A stretch of 64,000 nt of DNA from a virus. The position numbers were made by a program, and so were the translations under genes. How positions within the stretch are numbered: the first letter of the stretch is position 1; the number at the start of each line of letters is the position of its first letter. The notes beneath the pieces are model-generated. The model ran no database searches. It was not told where the DNA came from and saw only the letters and a program-made list of their open reading frames with translations. The stretch spans positions 1 through 64,000 of the IMG/VR virus record IMGVR_UViG_3300040807_001288; one strand, written 5' to 3'. Of this stretch, positions 22,612 to 32,486 are shown piece by piece.

Positions 22612-24395
22612 TGGTATTAACTGATGTTGCAATAGGTGGGCTAACCAAGGCTATGGATACGCTCACCAGCCAGCTTAGGGAGGCTATGGGCTTTGCAGAA
22701 AATGCTCAGAGAGCGTCATTAGCTCTAGGTACGACCTTTGAAAGCACCAACTCACAACTTGGTGGGACCATGGAGGGTCTTCGTGGAGATATTACGCAAA
22801 AGTTTGGAGCAGCTATTGCGGGGATGGAAGCGGGTTTACAAGGTAATACTGCTGGCGTAGCCAAGTTAATAAACCAGCAGCAACTTACTAATACTAACTC
22901 GGCTAAGACTGCGGCTGCTTTTGCGGGCCTAGAGGCGTCTCTAGGAACCTCCAGACAACAGACCAATGAGCTTTCAGAAAGCTTAATTCAGACAGGCGCT
23001 GAGTACCAGATAAGCACAGACAAGCTGGTAGACGCCATAGATGCCCTAAAATCTACGTTCCCAGCACAGGCGTTAGCTGGAATGGGTGATAAGGTTATGG
23101 GAGCCGTGACGATGCTACAGGGGGAGCTAGGCCCTCAGTTGGCAGGACCTCTAAACAACGTCATGAAGATGGTTATGGATACAAGCATGGAAGGCTACGA
23201 AAGGTTGACCAAGCTTGGAATCTCGGATGTTAGAGAAAGATTAGCCGCAGCAAAGGACGCTGCTGACGCACAACAAATACTTAAGGATGCTTTTGTCACT
23301 GCTTCGGATAGGTTTAAAAGCGTGGCAGGTGACGCCAGCGATGGATTCTTCAAAATAGGGGTTGCATCTGAGATCTTTGGAGAGCAGACGATTCAACTAA
23401 CCACCGTAGCAGACAATTTAGGGAAGAGAGTAAAGCAAGAGATAGATGATTCCGTTGATTTTGGGAATACACTAGCAAACTTAAAAAATGAGATTCTAAC
23501 ACCCTTAACGGAGGCTCTAGCTAAGTTTTATCCAATTATATTGAAGTCTTTTGACGCCTTGTCTTTAGTTGCTAGACGGGTGGTAGAAAGGTTTTCAGTC
23601 TTTCTTGAAGGCACTCTACCCAAAGCGGATAAAGTGTTTCAGATGGTTACCTTAAAGCTAGTTGAATTTGCTATCACAGGACTGAACGCTTTTGATAAAT
23701 TAAGAAAGCGAGTGCTGTTGGTAGTTGAAGATGTTTGGCCTAAACTTACAGAGTCCTTGATGTCTGCCAAAGAGGCTTTTCATTATGCAATAATTATTCC
23801 ACTAGAACTAGTTAAGATAACTTTTACTTCTTTTGTGAATGGTTTAGATACAGCGTATGGAGCAGTCCTTCTTTTGATAAAAGGATTCTACATCGCAACA
23901 GAAAAACTGACATTTGGAGCCCTCACTTTTACGGATGAGATGGACTTCGTTAATGATCAGTTAGAGGGGGTCGGACAAAGAATGCTCGACCGTGCAGAAG
24001 ATGTGAAAAAAAGTATTTCCACCATAACGCAGGACCCTGCTGAATCGGCAAGACAATTTTCTGAAAAACTTAGAGAGATAAATGAGGATCCTAATTTACT
24101 TGGCAATAAGTATCTTTCTGATATTAAGGATAGCTTGTTAAAAGGAGAGGAGCTACAAAGAAAAACCAGTAAGAGCGTAGCTAGTGTAGATGAAAAAACT
24201 CCAGAGCCTGAGACTAAATCAGCTTTTGTCGATGAGTCCACGATAATCCTCAGCCAAGCCCTAGAGACTATGTTAGGTGTGGGTCAGAATACGACTGCTG
24301 AGGAGATGTTAGAGGAGCTTAGAGTTGCTAATATGCAGCGAGCACAACAGGAAACAGGCGGGGCACTGGCTTACCAAAGAGGAGGGTTAGACTAA
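22611..24395 (+). CDS. 29: Tail tape measure / baseplate hub protein gp29
   Basis: A 594-residue protein, essentially the length of T4 gp29 (590), which sets tail tube length and forms part of the hub. The N-terminal 300 residues are Ala/Gly/Gln-rich helices. Residues about 395-445 form hydrophobic segments (H-Y-A-I-I-I-P-L-E-L-V-K-I; A-V-L-L-L-I-K-G-F-Y-I-A), as in tape measures that insert into the host membrane. The C-terminus is charged. Position directly before gp48/54-like and gp53 genes fits the T4 order 29-48-54. Confidence 0.75.
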   Translation: MVLTDVAIGGLTKAMDTLTSQLREAMGFAENAQRASLALGTTFESTNSQLGGTMEGLRGDITQKFGAAIAGMEAGLQGNTAGVAKLINQQQLTNTNSAKTAAAFAGLEASLGTSRQQTNELSESLIQTGAEYQISTDKLVDAIDALKSTFPAQALAGMGDKVMGAVTMLQGELGPQLAGPLNNVMKMVMDTSMEGYERLTKLGISDVRERLAAAKDAADAQQILKDAFVTASDRFKSVAGDASDGFFKIGVASEIFGEQTIQLTTVADNLGKRVKQEIDDSVDFGNTLANLKNEILTPLTEALAKFYPIILKSFDALSLVARRVVERFSVFLEGTLPKADKVFQMVTLKLVEFAITGLNAFDKLRKRVLLVVEDVWPKLTESLMSAKEAFHYAIIIPLELVKITFTSFVNGLDTAYGAVLLLIKGFYIATEKLTFGALTFTDEMDFVNDQLEGVGQRMLDRAEDVKKSISTITQDPAESARQFSEKLREINEDPNLLGNKYLSDIKDSLLKGEELQRKTSKSVASVDEKTPEPETKSAFVDESTIILSQALETMLGVGQNTTAEEMLEELRVANMQRAQQETGGALAYQRGGLD

Positions 24396-25390
24396 TGACA
24401 AACAGACACATTGTAGACAGGGCGCTTCCAGAGAGGACTAATCTAAAGTTCTATTTTCCCATGCCTTCCCCAGGAGGTGACTACTATGTCGTTGAGCTAC
24501 CCTTCTTTGAGAACGTAGCAATAAGTGAAAATAAGAAAGCTAGGTATCATAAGTATTCTCTAATATCCAGATCGAGTAATCTTTATAGCTACTTGGGTGC
24601 GGACTCTAGAACTCTAAATGTTCAATTTAGCTTAACTCTACCTCACCTTCTAGAGGAGCACCCAGAGATAAATCTAGATAAGTACGTTAGTTATCAGATG
24701 GACAAAGATAACATGGATCTAGAAAGAAAAAAGTTCACTGAACCCTACAAAACACAATCAGTACCGGATGGTATGGCCTTTAAGTTGGGAACAGAATACA
24801 CTAAGGAATTAGCTCAGGACTCAGCCAACCAAGTTCTCATCAGCTTAGAGTCTACTCTGTCTGGAATGTTCAACCCTGACGAGAAGGCTTACCTAGGTGC
24901 AAGGTATGGTCTTCAAGACAAGGCTTTACAGCAGAACATAGATTCCCTGACACAGCAGAATTTTTTTACAAAGCTCGCCGCTCAAACTGTTTCCAATCAA
25001 CAGTTTATAGAAAACAACGAAGCGAATCAACTGAAATATAGAATAATAGATCTGATTATTTACTGGACAAATATAATCAGGTCTAGCGTGGTGAATTATT
25101 CCAAGAATCCAATATACGGTCCTCCCGTAATTAGACTAAATCACGGCATACTGTATCAGGACATTCCGTGCATCTGCACTGACTACTCCATACAGTACGA
25201 GGAGCAAGCAGGATATGACATGGACACTTTGCTACCTAGAAAGATAAAAGTATCTCTGAAGCTTGAGGAGATGCGTACTGGAGACTTTGGTGAGTTTGAG
25301 CCAAAAGGCAATCCCATAAAAAGAGACAACCTAGCTGGATGGGAAGCGGTTGTTCTTGGAGAGACTAACAGCATGGACCCAGGATACTGA
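24395..25390 (+). CDS. Baseplate tail-tube initiator, gp48/gp54-like
   Basis: A 331-residue protein. The segment F-F-E-N-V-A-I-S-E-N-K-K-A-R-Y (about 33-47), followed by R-T-L-N-V-Q-F-S-L-T-L-P-H-L, resembles the tube-like beta-domain of the T4 gp48/gp54 group that caps the baseplate and starts tube polymerisation. T4 gp54 has 320 and gp48 has 364 residues. Whether this is the 48 or the 54 equivalent cannot be told, and only one copy is in this stretch. It overlaps gp29 by one base. Confidence 0.6.
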   Translation: MTNRHIVDRALPERTNLKFYFPMPSPGGDYYVVELPFFENVAISENKKARYHKYSLISRSSNLYSYLGADSRTLNVQFSLTLPHLLEEHPEINLDKYVSYQMDKDNMDLERKKFTEPYKTQSVPDGMAFKLGTEYTKELAQDSANQVLISLESTLSGMFNPDEKAYLGARYGLQDKALQQNIDSLTQQNFFTKLAAQTVSNQQFIENNEANQLKYRIIDLIIYWTNIIRSSVVNYSKNPIYGPPVIRLNHGILYQDIPCICTDYSIQYEEQAGYDMDTLLPRKIKVSLKLEEMRTGDFGEFEPKGNPIKRDNLAGWEAVVLGETNSMDPGY

Positions 25391-25391
25391 T

Positions 25392-25694
25392 ATGGCTAAC
25401 ACAGACAAAGGACCCTACAGCCTAGACGAGCTAAGGGTGGCACACAGACAGGTAACTACTAACACTATAGTAAACACCTCTCGTTTTGATTCTATGTTGG
25501 AAGATTTGGATAATGCTTTTGATTACGAAGTGGGGTATGTTCCCGCTGGGTATGAGCACCGTCCAGACTTAATCTCTAATGTATTTTACGGAACTCCAAA
25601 AAATTGGTGGCTTTTGATGTTGGTTAATAACATTGACGATCCTTTCGAGGGCTTTAATACTCAGGATAGAATACTTATTCCCAAAATCAAATGA
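25392..25694 (+). CDS. 53: Baseplate wedge protein gp53
   Basis: A 100-residue wedge protein. The diagnostic block is R-P-D-L-I-S-N-V-F-Y-G-T-P-K-N-W-W (about 57-73), then D-P-F-E-G-F and R-I-L-I-P, the LysM-like end of T4 gp53. It is shorter than T4 gp53 (196). The ATG at 25392 is preferred to an upstream in-frame start at 25350, which would lie inside the previous gene. It overlaps the next gene by four bases. Confidence 0.82.
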   Translation: MANTDKGPYSLDELRVAHRQVTTNTIVNTSRFDSMLEDLDNAFDYEVGYVPAGYEHRPDLISNVFYGTPKNWWLLMLVNNIDDPFEGFNTQDRILIPKIK

Positions 25695-28189
25695 AGATCC
25701 CAACAGCAAACGTACTGGTGGCTTTTGATAAGGCTGTCATGGAGAGGCTATTCTCAGCAGGAGCTACTTACAAAAGTTTAGTAGCCAGCCTAGCTGATGG
25801 AGAAGAGAATGCTTTGCTGTTTGATAATGTAGCTAACCCAAATTTTATTTCTTTCGAACATACTCTTGGAGCAGGAAGCTCCATGAAGATGAAGCTATCC
25901 TTCATAGATCCAAAGAAGGAGTTTGAGCGCCGCTTCTTTACAGCAAACCCCTCCAGACTGATCGAAGGTTTTTCTTATACCCCCACGGGAGAATCAAAGG
26001 GATTTACAACTACTAAACCTGATGATGTGAAGCAGAGTCAGTCTGAGTACGAGAAAGAGTACATCTCCGAGTTCACCGAGCAGCTATCCAAGAACATAGG
26101 AGAGCGAGTCATTTATGTTGCGTATGGACTGGGTAATAACCTAGATTTGTGGTCGGGGCCTCATAGAACCATTTTAACCAATGCTAATGTTGATGTAAAG
26201 GGTTCTAGAAAGATTTCTTTGGATCTAGTGCCTACCGCACAAGACATTGATATGACTCAAAGAAAGGGCGCTTACAACGAACCAGCGAACATAAACCTTA
26301 TGGGTTTGACCATGCGTTTCGCGGGGGAATCGCAAGAAATAAAATACAAGGAAGTTCCTGGGTATGATCCTACTGAGTATCTTCAATTAGGTGATGGAGC
26401 TAGTGATGTTAGGTACGAAAGAAAAAAACAAAGCAGAGCACTGAGCCAGATTGGATACGAAGACCTTTCTAAGAAGATAGATAAGTACGATTTTCACTGC
26501 ATTGTGGTAGACGCTTTGAGGAGTTACATACAAAAAGCTACAAACAATCCTAATGTTATTGTTCTTCTGCCAAACTTAAATATAATTTGTAGACAGGCTA
26601 TCAATGACGAGGCTAGAAAGTATAAGATCTTAACAGGACAGGAAATTGTAACTTTTGCCCCTCCTGGAGGTAGGCTGTCTAGGATAAAAGATCTTTTCAA
26701 TGCTACTCAAACAAACTTAGGGAGGGAGAAAAATTTCGTTGATTCAACTTTGAAATCTTTTGGCATTAGAGTTCATACGGAGAAAAAAGATATTCCTCTG
26801 AATAGAGAGGTAATACCCTCTTCTGAGATTTCTAAGTTTTCAGAAAATGAACGAGCTAACGATCCTGAACAGGCAGTTGATAAGTTCATAGATAGTAGAG
26901 TTTTTATTGGGGTCATAGATAAGACCGACAAAAAGATTCCAGACCACATGCAAGTTATTAATTCTGTTTTAGATAGAATAAAAAAAATGTGTAAGGGGTC
27001 GTATGTATTCTCTAGAGTTTCTGCGTTCACAGAAACAGACGTTAACATACTTAAAATTTGGAAAGAGTATTCTGACAAAGAATTTTCTTACACGTTTGCT
27101 GGGTATGATACATTTCACCCCGATAGAGAAGCCATCATAGTTGGAGATTCAGCCATGATAAAAGACTATCTATATGCTAATATAGACGTTAAGGCTGTTG
27201 ATAGAAATGCTAAGTCTCTAAGAACTAAATCTAAGCAGTTTGAGAAAGGTAGTGATGAGTATAATAACTTAAGATTCTCGGCTGACATGCAGCACCCGCT
27301 TCACCCACTAGATTTGCCTATATTAACCGCGATAAATTACAGTAAGAGAGTAAAAGAGATAACTCAACCGAACATCAACGCAGACGCAGGGTTTGGAGAT
27401 ATTTCATATATCCCTGATGAGTTTTCTTACAGAGATTCGGAGTTGTCGCCTGATGCGGCCAATCTTGTAAAGGAAAAAAACATCCCTGTGTTCAGATACA
27501 ATACACAGAATCCAAATGTTTTGGACATGAAATTCAAATTCGGAGCAGTGTATTTTGCTGCACTGAAGACTGGATATCAAAAAGAAATATCTAAGCTGGC
27601 TTCCGCAGTAGCTAATGGATCCCTTCCTACAGGCGTAGGAACATTCCCGATCACTACCAGAGAAAGAGCCATCGAGTACCTACGAATGAAACAATATTCT
27701 TCTGGAATGGGAGATGACGAGCAGAAGGAGATCTTAAAAGACTTGGCTGCGAAGTTGTCGCCTACCTTGGTGGAGGATCTAAAGGAGTCCTCCCCAGATC
27801 GTGCAGCAGATGCCTTAGCGGCTGTTATAAAAACCGCAGAGCTAGATAACAAGAAGGGATTGATTCTATTTGATCAACATCTCCCAGGAAATCCTAACGA
27901 CATTATAGCCGATCTATCTGAAAGAATGTTTAGAGATGGCTTGCAGATGAGCATAACTACCCTTCCCACATTTCATTTATCTAAAATAGCTTCTATAAAT
28001 ACTGCTTGTATAGTTTTCGCTCAGGATCAACCTATAACACAAACCCAAATCCCCCGCACAGACCTGCTCAATAAGTTTTTTAGCGGTTTGTATAAGATCA
28101 TAGGGTTTAAGCATGTCATAGATAGCAAATCAGCTACATCGGAGTTTAGATTGGTAAAGAACGCTCCCAAGTATAAAGAGGAAAGTTAA
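25691..28189 (+). CDS. Large baseplate hub protein, gp27-like position
   Basis: An 832-residue protein. The N-terminal half has tube/hub-like beta segments (F-I-S-F-E-H-T-L-G-A-G-S-S-M-K-M-K-L-S-F, then D-P-K-K-E-F-E-R-R-F). It lies directly before the gp5-like spike, where a gp27-type hub that joins spike to tube is expected. T4 gp27 is only 391 residues, so this version would carry large additions. The assignment is by position and general composition. Confidence 0.5.
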   Translation: MKIPTANVLVAFDKAVMERLFSAGATYKSLVASLADGEENALLFDNVANPNFISFEHTLGAGSSMKMKLSFIDPKKEFERRFFTANPSRLIEGFSYTPTGESKGFTTTKPDDVKQSQSEYEKEYISEFTEQLSKNIGERVIYVAYGLGNNLDLWSGPHRTILTNANVDVKGSRKISLDLVPTAQDIDMTQRKGAYNEPANINLMGLTMRFAGESQEIKYKEVPGYDPTEYLQLGDGASDVRYERKKQSRALSQIGYEDLSKKIDKYDFHCIVVDALRSYIQKATNNPNVIVLLPNLNIICRQAINDEARKYKILTGQEIVTFAPPGGRLSRIKDLFNATQTNLGREKNFVDSTLKSFGIRVHTEKKDIPLNREVIPSSEISKFSENERANDPEQAVDKFIDSRVFIGVIDKTDKKIPDHMQVINSVLDRIKKMCKGSYVFSRVSAFTETDVNILKIWKEYSDKEFSYTFAGYDTFHPDREAIIVGDSAMIKDYLYANIDVKAVDRNAKSLRTKSKQFEKGSDEYNNLRFSADMQHPLHPLDLPILTAINYSKRVKEITQPNINADAGFGDISYIPDEFSYRDSELSPDAANLVKEKNIPVFRYNTQNPNVLDMKFKFGAVYFAALKTGYQKEISKLASAVANGSLPTGVGTFPITTRERAIEYLRMKQYSSGMGDDEQKEILKDLAAKLSPTLVEDLKESSPDRAADALAAVIKTAELDNKKGLILFDQHLPGNPNDIIADLSERMFRDGLQMSITTLPTFHLSKIASINTACIVFAQDQPITQTQIPRTDLLNKFFSGLYKIIGFKHVIDSKSATSEFRLVKNAPKYKEES

Positions 28190-28190
28190 G

Positions 28191-29303
28191 ATGCAAGAGA
28201 GCAATAATCAAGGAGCCATATCCTTAGCGGAAGTTAGAAGTAGGGTAGACCCTGGGCGGGGTGGAACTTTTCTGGCAAATGTCGCTGCTGAGGGAAATAC
28301 AGAACAAGAAGTATACTATGTTAGCCCCTATGGATCTAACGATTCTGGTGCATTTGTTGCCGTACCTGAAGTGGGCACTGAGATTCTAGTTTGTCGCCCT
28401 ACAGGAGGAGTTAGTTGGTATTACATGGGAACTACGTTCGCTCCAGAGCCTAGAGAGACTACAGGATTCCCTCTAAAAGATTCTGAGATCATGCCTTTAG
28501 AGCGCGTAGACCCTGAGATATACAAGGCTAGGGGCGCTCCTTTAAAGTATCTGTTCAAGAGCCCTCAGAACGCAGGACTAACTATTTCTGATGAGTACAA
28601 TCCTGGGTTCTTCAACAGATATGTTAGGCTACACTCGTCTAGAAGTAAGAAGGTAGAGCTTCATGATGCTCCTACCATTGATTCCATTATCTTAGACACA
28701 GGTAATGGAAGTAGAATAACGCTGACTGACGACCCGCAGACTCAAGGCATTCCCGCTAGAGCCATTCAGGTCGAGACTGTAGGACCTCAAAAGTATATTA
28801 ACACCGAGTCTCAGACTGACATCGTGGTTCATGAGGCGGGCAGGGAGCTTCAGCTACTTAACCTAGCTAACGGAGTTCCCTTTGAGAGCGATGAAGAGAT
28901 CAATGCTGGAAATGTAAATATTCAAAGCAAGTGGAAGGATGTGAACGTATTCACTCAAGCGGAGGAGGGTAGGATATTTATTGAGTGCCTGAATGAGTCG
29001 GGGAGAAACCAGCAAATAGTTATAGAGACGAACGGTGATGGGACAGACGGCATTACAATTAAGACCACAGGCAGCGTAAATATCTCTGCGGATAGAGACA
29101 TAAATATGCGAGCAGGTGGGAACATGAACCTTCAGTGCCAAAAATATAGCGTTAATTGCTCAAAAGTTGATATAGAAAGCTCTGGACAGGTAGATATAGA
29201 TGGGTCGAAGATTTACCTAGCAAGTGAGACTGCCTCACCCACTGCTCCCAACATTCCGAACCCTCAGAGCACTTACGACAATACAGGAGTAACCACATAC
29301 TAA
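28191..29303 (+). CDS. 5: Central spike protein gp5-like, without lysozyme
   Basis: A 370-residue spike. Residues about 15-90 match the OB-fold start of gp5/VgrG/gpV proteins (E-V-R-S-R-V-D-P-G-R-G-G; V-S-P-Y-G-S-N-D-S-G-A-F-V-A-V-P-E-V-G-T). From about 200 to 345 the repeating D-I-N-M-R-A-G-G-N-M-N-L and V-D-I-E-S-S-G-Q-V-D-I-D-G form the beta-helical needle. The lysozyme domain that T4 gp5 inserts between these parts is absent, so wall digestion must come from elsewhere. A separate PAAR-type tip is not seen in this gene. Confidence 0.8.
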   Translation: MQESNNQGAISLAEVRSRVDPGRGGTFLANVAAEGNTEQEVYYVSPYGSNDSGAFVAVPEVGTEILVCRPTGGVSWYYMGTTFAPEPRETTGFPLKDSEIMPLERVDPEIYKARGAPLKYLFKSPQNAGLTISDEYNPGFFNRYVRLHSSRSKKVELHDAPTIDSIILDTGNGSRITLTDDPQTQGIPARAIQVETVGPQKYINTESQTDIVVHEAGRELQLLNLANGVPFESDEEINAGNVNIQSKWKDVNVFTQAEEGRIFIECLNESGRNQQIVIETNGDGTDGITIKTTGSVNISADRDINMRAGGNMNLQCQKYSVNCSKVDIESSGQVDIDGSKIYLASETASPTAPNIPNPQSTYDNTGVTTY

Positions 29304-29304
29304 G

Positions 29305-32022
29305 ATGGCGTCATTCGATTTAGATACGTTCCTAAAGGTACAGGGACAAACCGGAACAGGAGCTATTCAGGCTTTAGGCATGTCTTTTGGTATGCCTAGT
29401 TGTATGCTAAATCTAGCTAATCAAGCCTTGGGTCTATTACCTAGCTCCATACTCACAGACATTAGGTCACAAATCTCCTCAGGCAAAGCTAAGGCTAACG
29501 AGGTAACTAAGGAAGTGTTCAAGAAGATGATGCTAAACACAGGCATTATTGAATTTAACACAGAAACGGGGACGTTTAAATTTAGATCAGACTCCGCTTG
29601 GATGGGGATCGACAACGATGACAACCAGACTAAAAATAACTTAGCAGGAGCTTTGGGCGCTTTTCAGTATGCAGCCTCTTTCGGAGCACAGCTTTATCAA
29701 AACTACAACAACGTAATGAATGAGATAAACGCTATCACCGACTGCTTGGATAAGTTTAGCACTCTACAATCATATCAGTCAGGAAACTCCTCCACTCAAA
29801 GAGCCACGCTTTCTCAACAAGAAATAAATGAAGCTTTTGAGACGATGTACGCTGGGGATAAGGCTCGTATAGATAAAGCTTCTTCTTTTATAAAGCAAGC
29901 TGATAAAAAGATCAAGGACATAGACACAATACTTCTTGCCCGAGCCAATGACCCCTCTTTAGAGCCTAAGTTTTTAGACTCAGGAGAGTTGGATCCCTTC
30001 CTTTCTGGAACTGATTTCGAGAGAGTCGCTCAAGATGACCCAGGGTTAGTGGATGATGATCCTGTATTCAGACTAACCTATGGACCACCGATAACGACTG
30101 AGGGTTCTTACGTCCTAACGAACGATGGTTTATACTACGACTCTTACGACGGCGGACTCGATCCCGTATACCTAGCTATTTCGGGAATGGTTCCTGTTGG
30201 TGATGCTTGGAAATATGATTATGACCCTAACCTGGGTGGAAAGGGTCAAGCGATCTCTATAGAATCTTTAAATAAGTTTACGAATAACATCTTTGATCCG
30301 AATAGGATAGACGATAGCGCGGGACTTCAGCACTACTACAACCAAGATCACTTTCTTGCCGTAATCAAGCAGCAGAGAGATAAGCATGTATACGATTTGT
30401 CTTCAGACCTTCGAGGCTTTATTGACGAGTACGGCGACGGCACTGCAATTGTAACTAATCAGCGAAATCTTATCATGTCTGAGATTGCAAATCATAACAG
30501 CAAGATCAACAGAAGGAAGAAGCAGATCGAGGTTGCTGTTAAGGCTGGACAAGTCTACGGAGATCTTAGTGGGCCTGAGTTCGGGCCTGGAGATATTCCT
30601 ATAAATGATTTTTCCTTCCTTGAGAAGTACAACTTGTCCGTGGACTTGGAAAAACAGAAGGCGCTCGTATTCAAACAAGCAGATGTTGATGGTATTGTCC
30701 TTCCTCTAGAAACAAAGTTCGTTCGCCCAGCAAGACCTAAGGTGGCCTCAATATCGTTCGATCAGCTTGCGGTGCCCACAGTAGGAAAGGGGAGTATTTT
30801 GTATAGCCCATCAGGAGAGACTTCGGGAACTGTTCTGTCCCTAACTGATCAGATTGTTTATGAAGACCTGTTCGCAATTTATAACTTCTTAGACACAGGA
30901 TTAGAGTTGCCTTCGTCAACTAACTTTAATGTCACAAATTGTGCGACTGATAATATGTATAACAACGCACAGTTACTAGGCACTAACAGGCAGTCGGTCT
31001 TCTTTTCTGGGATAGCCATCCCGTACCTAGAAGGTATAACTAAGAACAAGAGCACTGACCCAGAGGCAGCGTCCGCCATGGGGTCTTTTGTACGGCTCCC
31101 CGATACGGCTGAATTCCGAGATCTAACTTATTCGTCAAATGGGTTTACTATTGAGTGCTGGGCTCATGTTCCTAATATTACGGATGGGGAGATTGGGTGG
31201 CTTAGTGGTGATGGGGGTCCTGCGGCGTCCTCGTTGACCAAGGTTCTCTTTGGATCGGAGAATGTGGGACACAACCCCAATGCCTCTGCCATTGACCACA
31301 CAGGGGCCTACAGAGACCTAGACTTCCTAAGACCTGAACGTGGTGGGGAGTTTGTTCGAGGGATGCTTTGCGGCTTCACAAGAGATAGAAGAATCACCCA
31401 GGCGAGCGCAGGATATAGTAACGAGCAAACTCTGAACGACCCCGTTTCTTCTCTGAGCTTCTTCATAGCGCCCACACAAGCTAGAGACTTCTCCTCTATG
31501 TCATTTGTTAATAATGATGAGTGTCAGGACTACGAAACATTCTACAAGATGAAAGTGGACCTGTCTGCAAGCGATTTTGGTAATGTATCTTCGCAGTTTG
31601 TTCTGATAGACATTACATGTGATCCACGAACAGATACCATTAAAATGTTCGCTGACGGTGAGGAGGTGGCTACGTCATCTATTAGTCAGGTATTTGGTGT
31701 TGACGTAAATAAAACAGTATCCTTACCCTCATTCAAGAAAGATAATAGCTTTCAATATTCTTCCACCACGGTTGATGGCCCAACGACTATCAAGCAAGGA
31801 CCCTTACTCAACCCGTTCTACACTCCTTGGCTCGTTGGGGGCGGATATACGGACGGAATGCATGAGTACGGCAACTTCATGGGAGGTGATAGAGGAGGTA
31901 CAATAAGTGGTCTTCGCGGGCATGTAGGAAGTCTAAAGTTTTATTCAAGGCCCCTAGATAATCTAGAAGTTAAAAAGAACTACGATGCTCAGAGAGGCTT
32001 CTTCAAAAACATTAAGATATAA
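29305..32022 (+). CDS. Baseplate-associated protein with LamG-like domain
   Basis: A 905-residue protein I cannot name. The N-terminal 150 residues are helical (L-G-M-S-F-G-M-P-S-C-M-L-N-L-A-N-Q-A-L) and probably anchor it in the baseplate. The middle is charged. From about residue 605 to the end is a concanavalin/LamG-type domain (G-F-T-I-E-C-W-A-H-V-P; F-V-L-I-D-I-T-C-D-P; G-H-V-G-S-L-K-F-Y-S-R-P-L), a common sugar-binding fold. It lies between spike and gp25. Confidence 0.6.
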   Translation: MASFDLDTFLKVQGQTGTGAIQALGMSFGMPSCMLNLANQALGLLPSSILTDIRSQISSGKAKANEVTKEVFKKMMLNTGIIEFNTETGTFKFRSDSAWMGIDNDDNQTKNNLAGALGAFQYAASFGAQLYQNYNNVMNEINAITDCLDKFSTLQSYQSGNSSTQRATLSQQEINEAFETMYAGDKARIDKASSFIKQADKKIKDIDTILLARANDPSLEPKFLDSGELDPFLSGTDFERVAQDDPGLVDDDPVFRLTYGPPITTEGSYVLTNDGLYYDSYDGGLDPVYLAISGMVPVGDAWKYDYDPNLGGKGQAISIESLNKFTNNIFDPNRIDDSAGLQHYYNQDHFLAVIKQQRDKHVYDLSSDLRGFIDEYGDGTAIVTNQRNLIMSEIANHNSKINRRKKQIEVAVKAGQVYGDLSGPEFGPGDIPINDFSFLEKYNLSVDLEKQKALVFKQADVDGIVLPLETKFVRPARPKVASISFDQLAVPTVGKGSILYSPSGETSGTVLSLTDQIVYEDLFAIYNFLDTGLELPSSTNFNVTNCATDNMYNNAQLLGTNRQSVFFSGIAIPYLEGITKNKSTDPEAASAMGSFVRLPDTAEFRDLTYSSNGFTIECWAHVPNITDGEIGWLSGDGGPAASSLTKVLFGSENVGHNPNASAIDHTGAYRDLDFLRPERGGEFVRGMLCGFTRDRRITQASAGYSNEQTLNDPVSSLSFFIAPTQARDFSSMSFVNNDECQDYETFYKMKVDLSASDFGNVSSQFVLIDITCDPRTDTIKMFADGEEVATSSISQVFGVDVNKTVSLPSFKKDNSFQYSSTTVDGPTTIKQGPLLNPFYTPWLVGGGYTDGMHEYGNFMGGDRGGTISGLRGHVGSLKFYSRPLDNLEVKKNYDAQRGFFKNIKI

Positions 32023-32486
32023 TGGCTGCTAATCTAGAAACCAACGTGTACGGATCCATTCAGGGCCGATACAATATGCAAGCTCCAAAGTCTCAAAGAA
32101 AAGAGATTTTTGGGCTGACCTTTCCGTTGGGCTCTAGAAAAGCTGGGGGATTTTTCTCTAAATCTTCTGGCATCAACATGATTAAAGATGCCGTAGAGCA
32201 GCTTCTACTAACTGAGCGCGGTGAGCGTCTGATGCTCCCTAACTACGGATGTAACCTTAGACGTTACCTATTCCAACCTCTGGACCAGACTACCTTCTCC
32301 AGCATTAAGAGAGAAATACAAACTTCGTTTAGAAATTATATAGTTGGAGCTACGATACAAAAGATAGGGGTATTTCCTACGGGAGATTCAGGACCCGCTG
32401 GAGGAAACTCTTTGAGAGTTATATTAACACTAAAGTTAGACACTGCTGACTTGGAAGTCTTTGATGTCGGAGTAACTATATCATGA
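32022..32486 (+). CDS. 25: Baseplate wedge protein gp25
   Basis: A 154-residue wedge/sheath-initiator protein of the gp25/GpW family. The signature A-V-E-Q-L-L-L-T-E-R-G-E-R-L-M then P-N-Y-G-C-N-L-R-R-Y-L-F-Q-P-L (about 62-93) includes the conserved E-R-x-x-x-P-x-x-G core. T4 gp25 has 132 residues. It joins the inner baseplate to the first ring of the tail sheath. It overlaps both neighbours by one to four bases. Confidence 0.92.
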   Translation: MAANLETNVYGSIQGRYNMQAPKSQRKEIFGLTFPLGSRKAGGFFSKSSGINMIKDAVEQLLLTERGERLMLPNYGCNLRRYLFQPLDQTTFSSIKREIQTSFRNYIVGATIQKIGVFPTGDSGPAGGNSLRVILTLKLDTADLEVFDVGVTIS

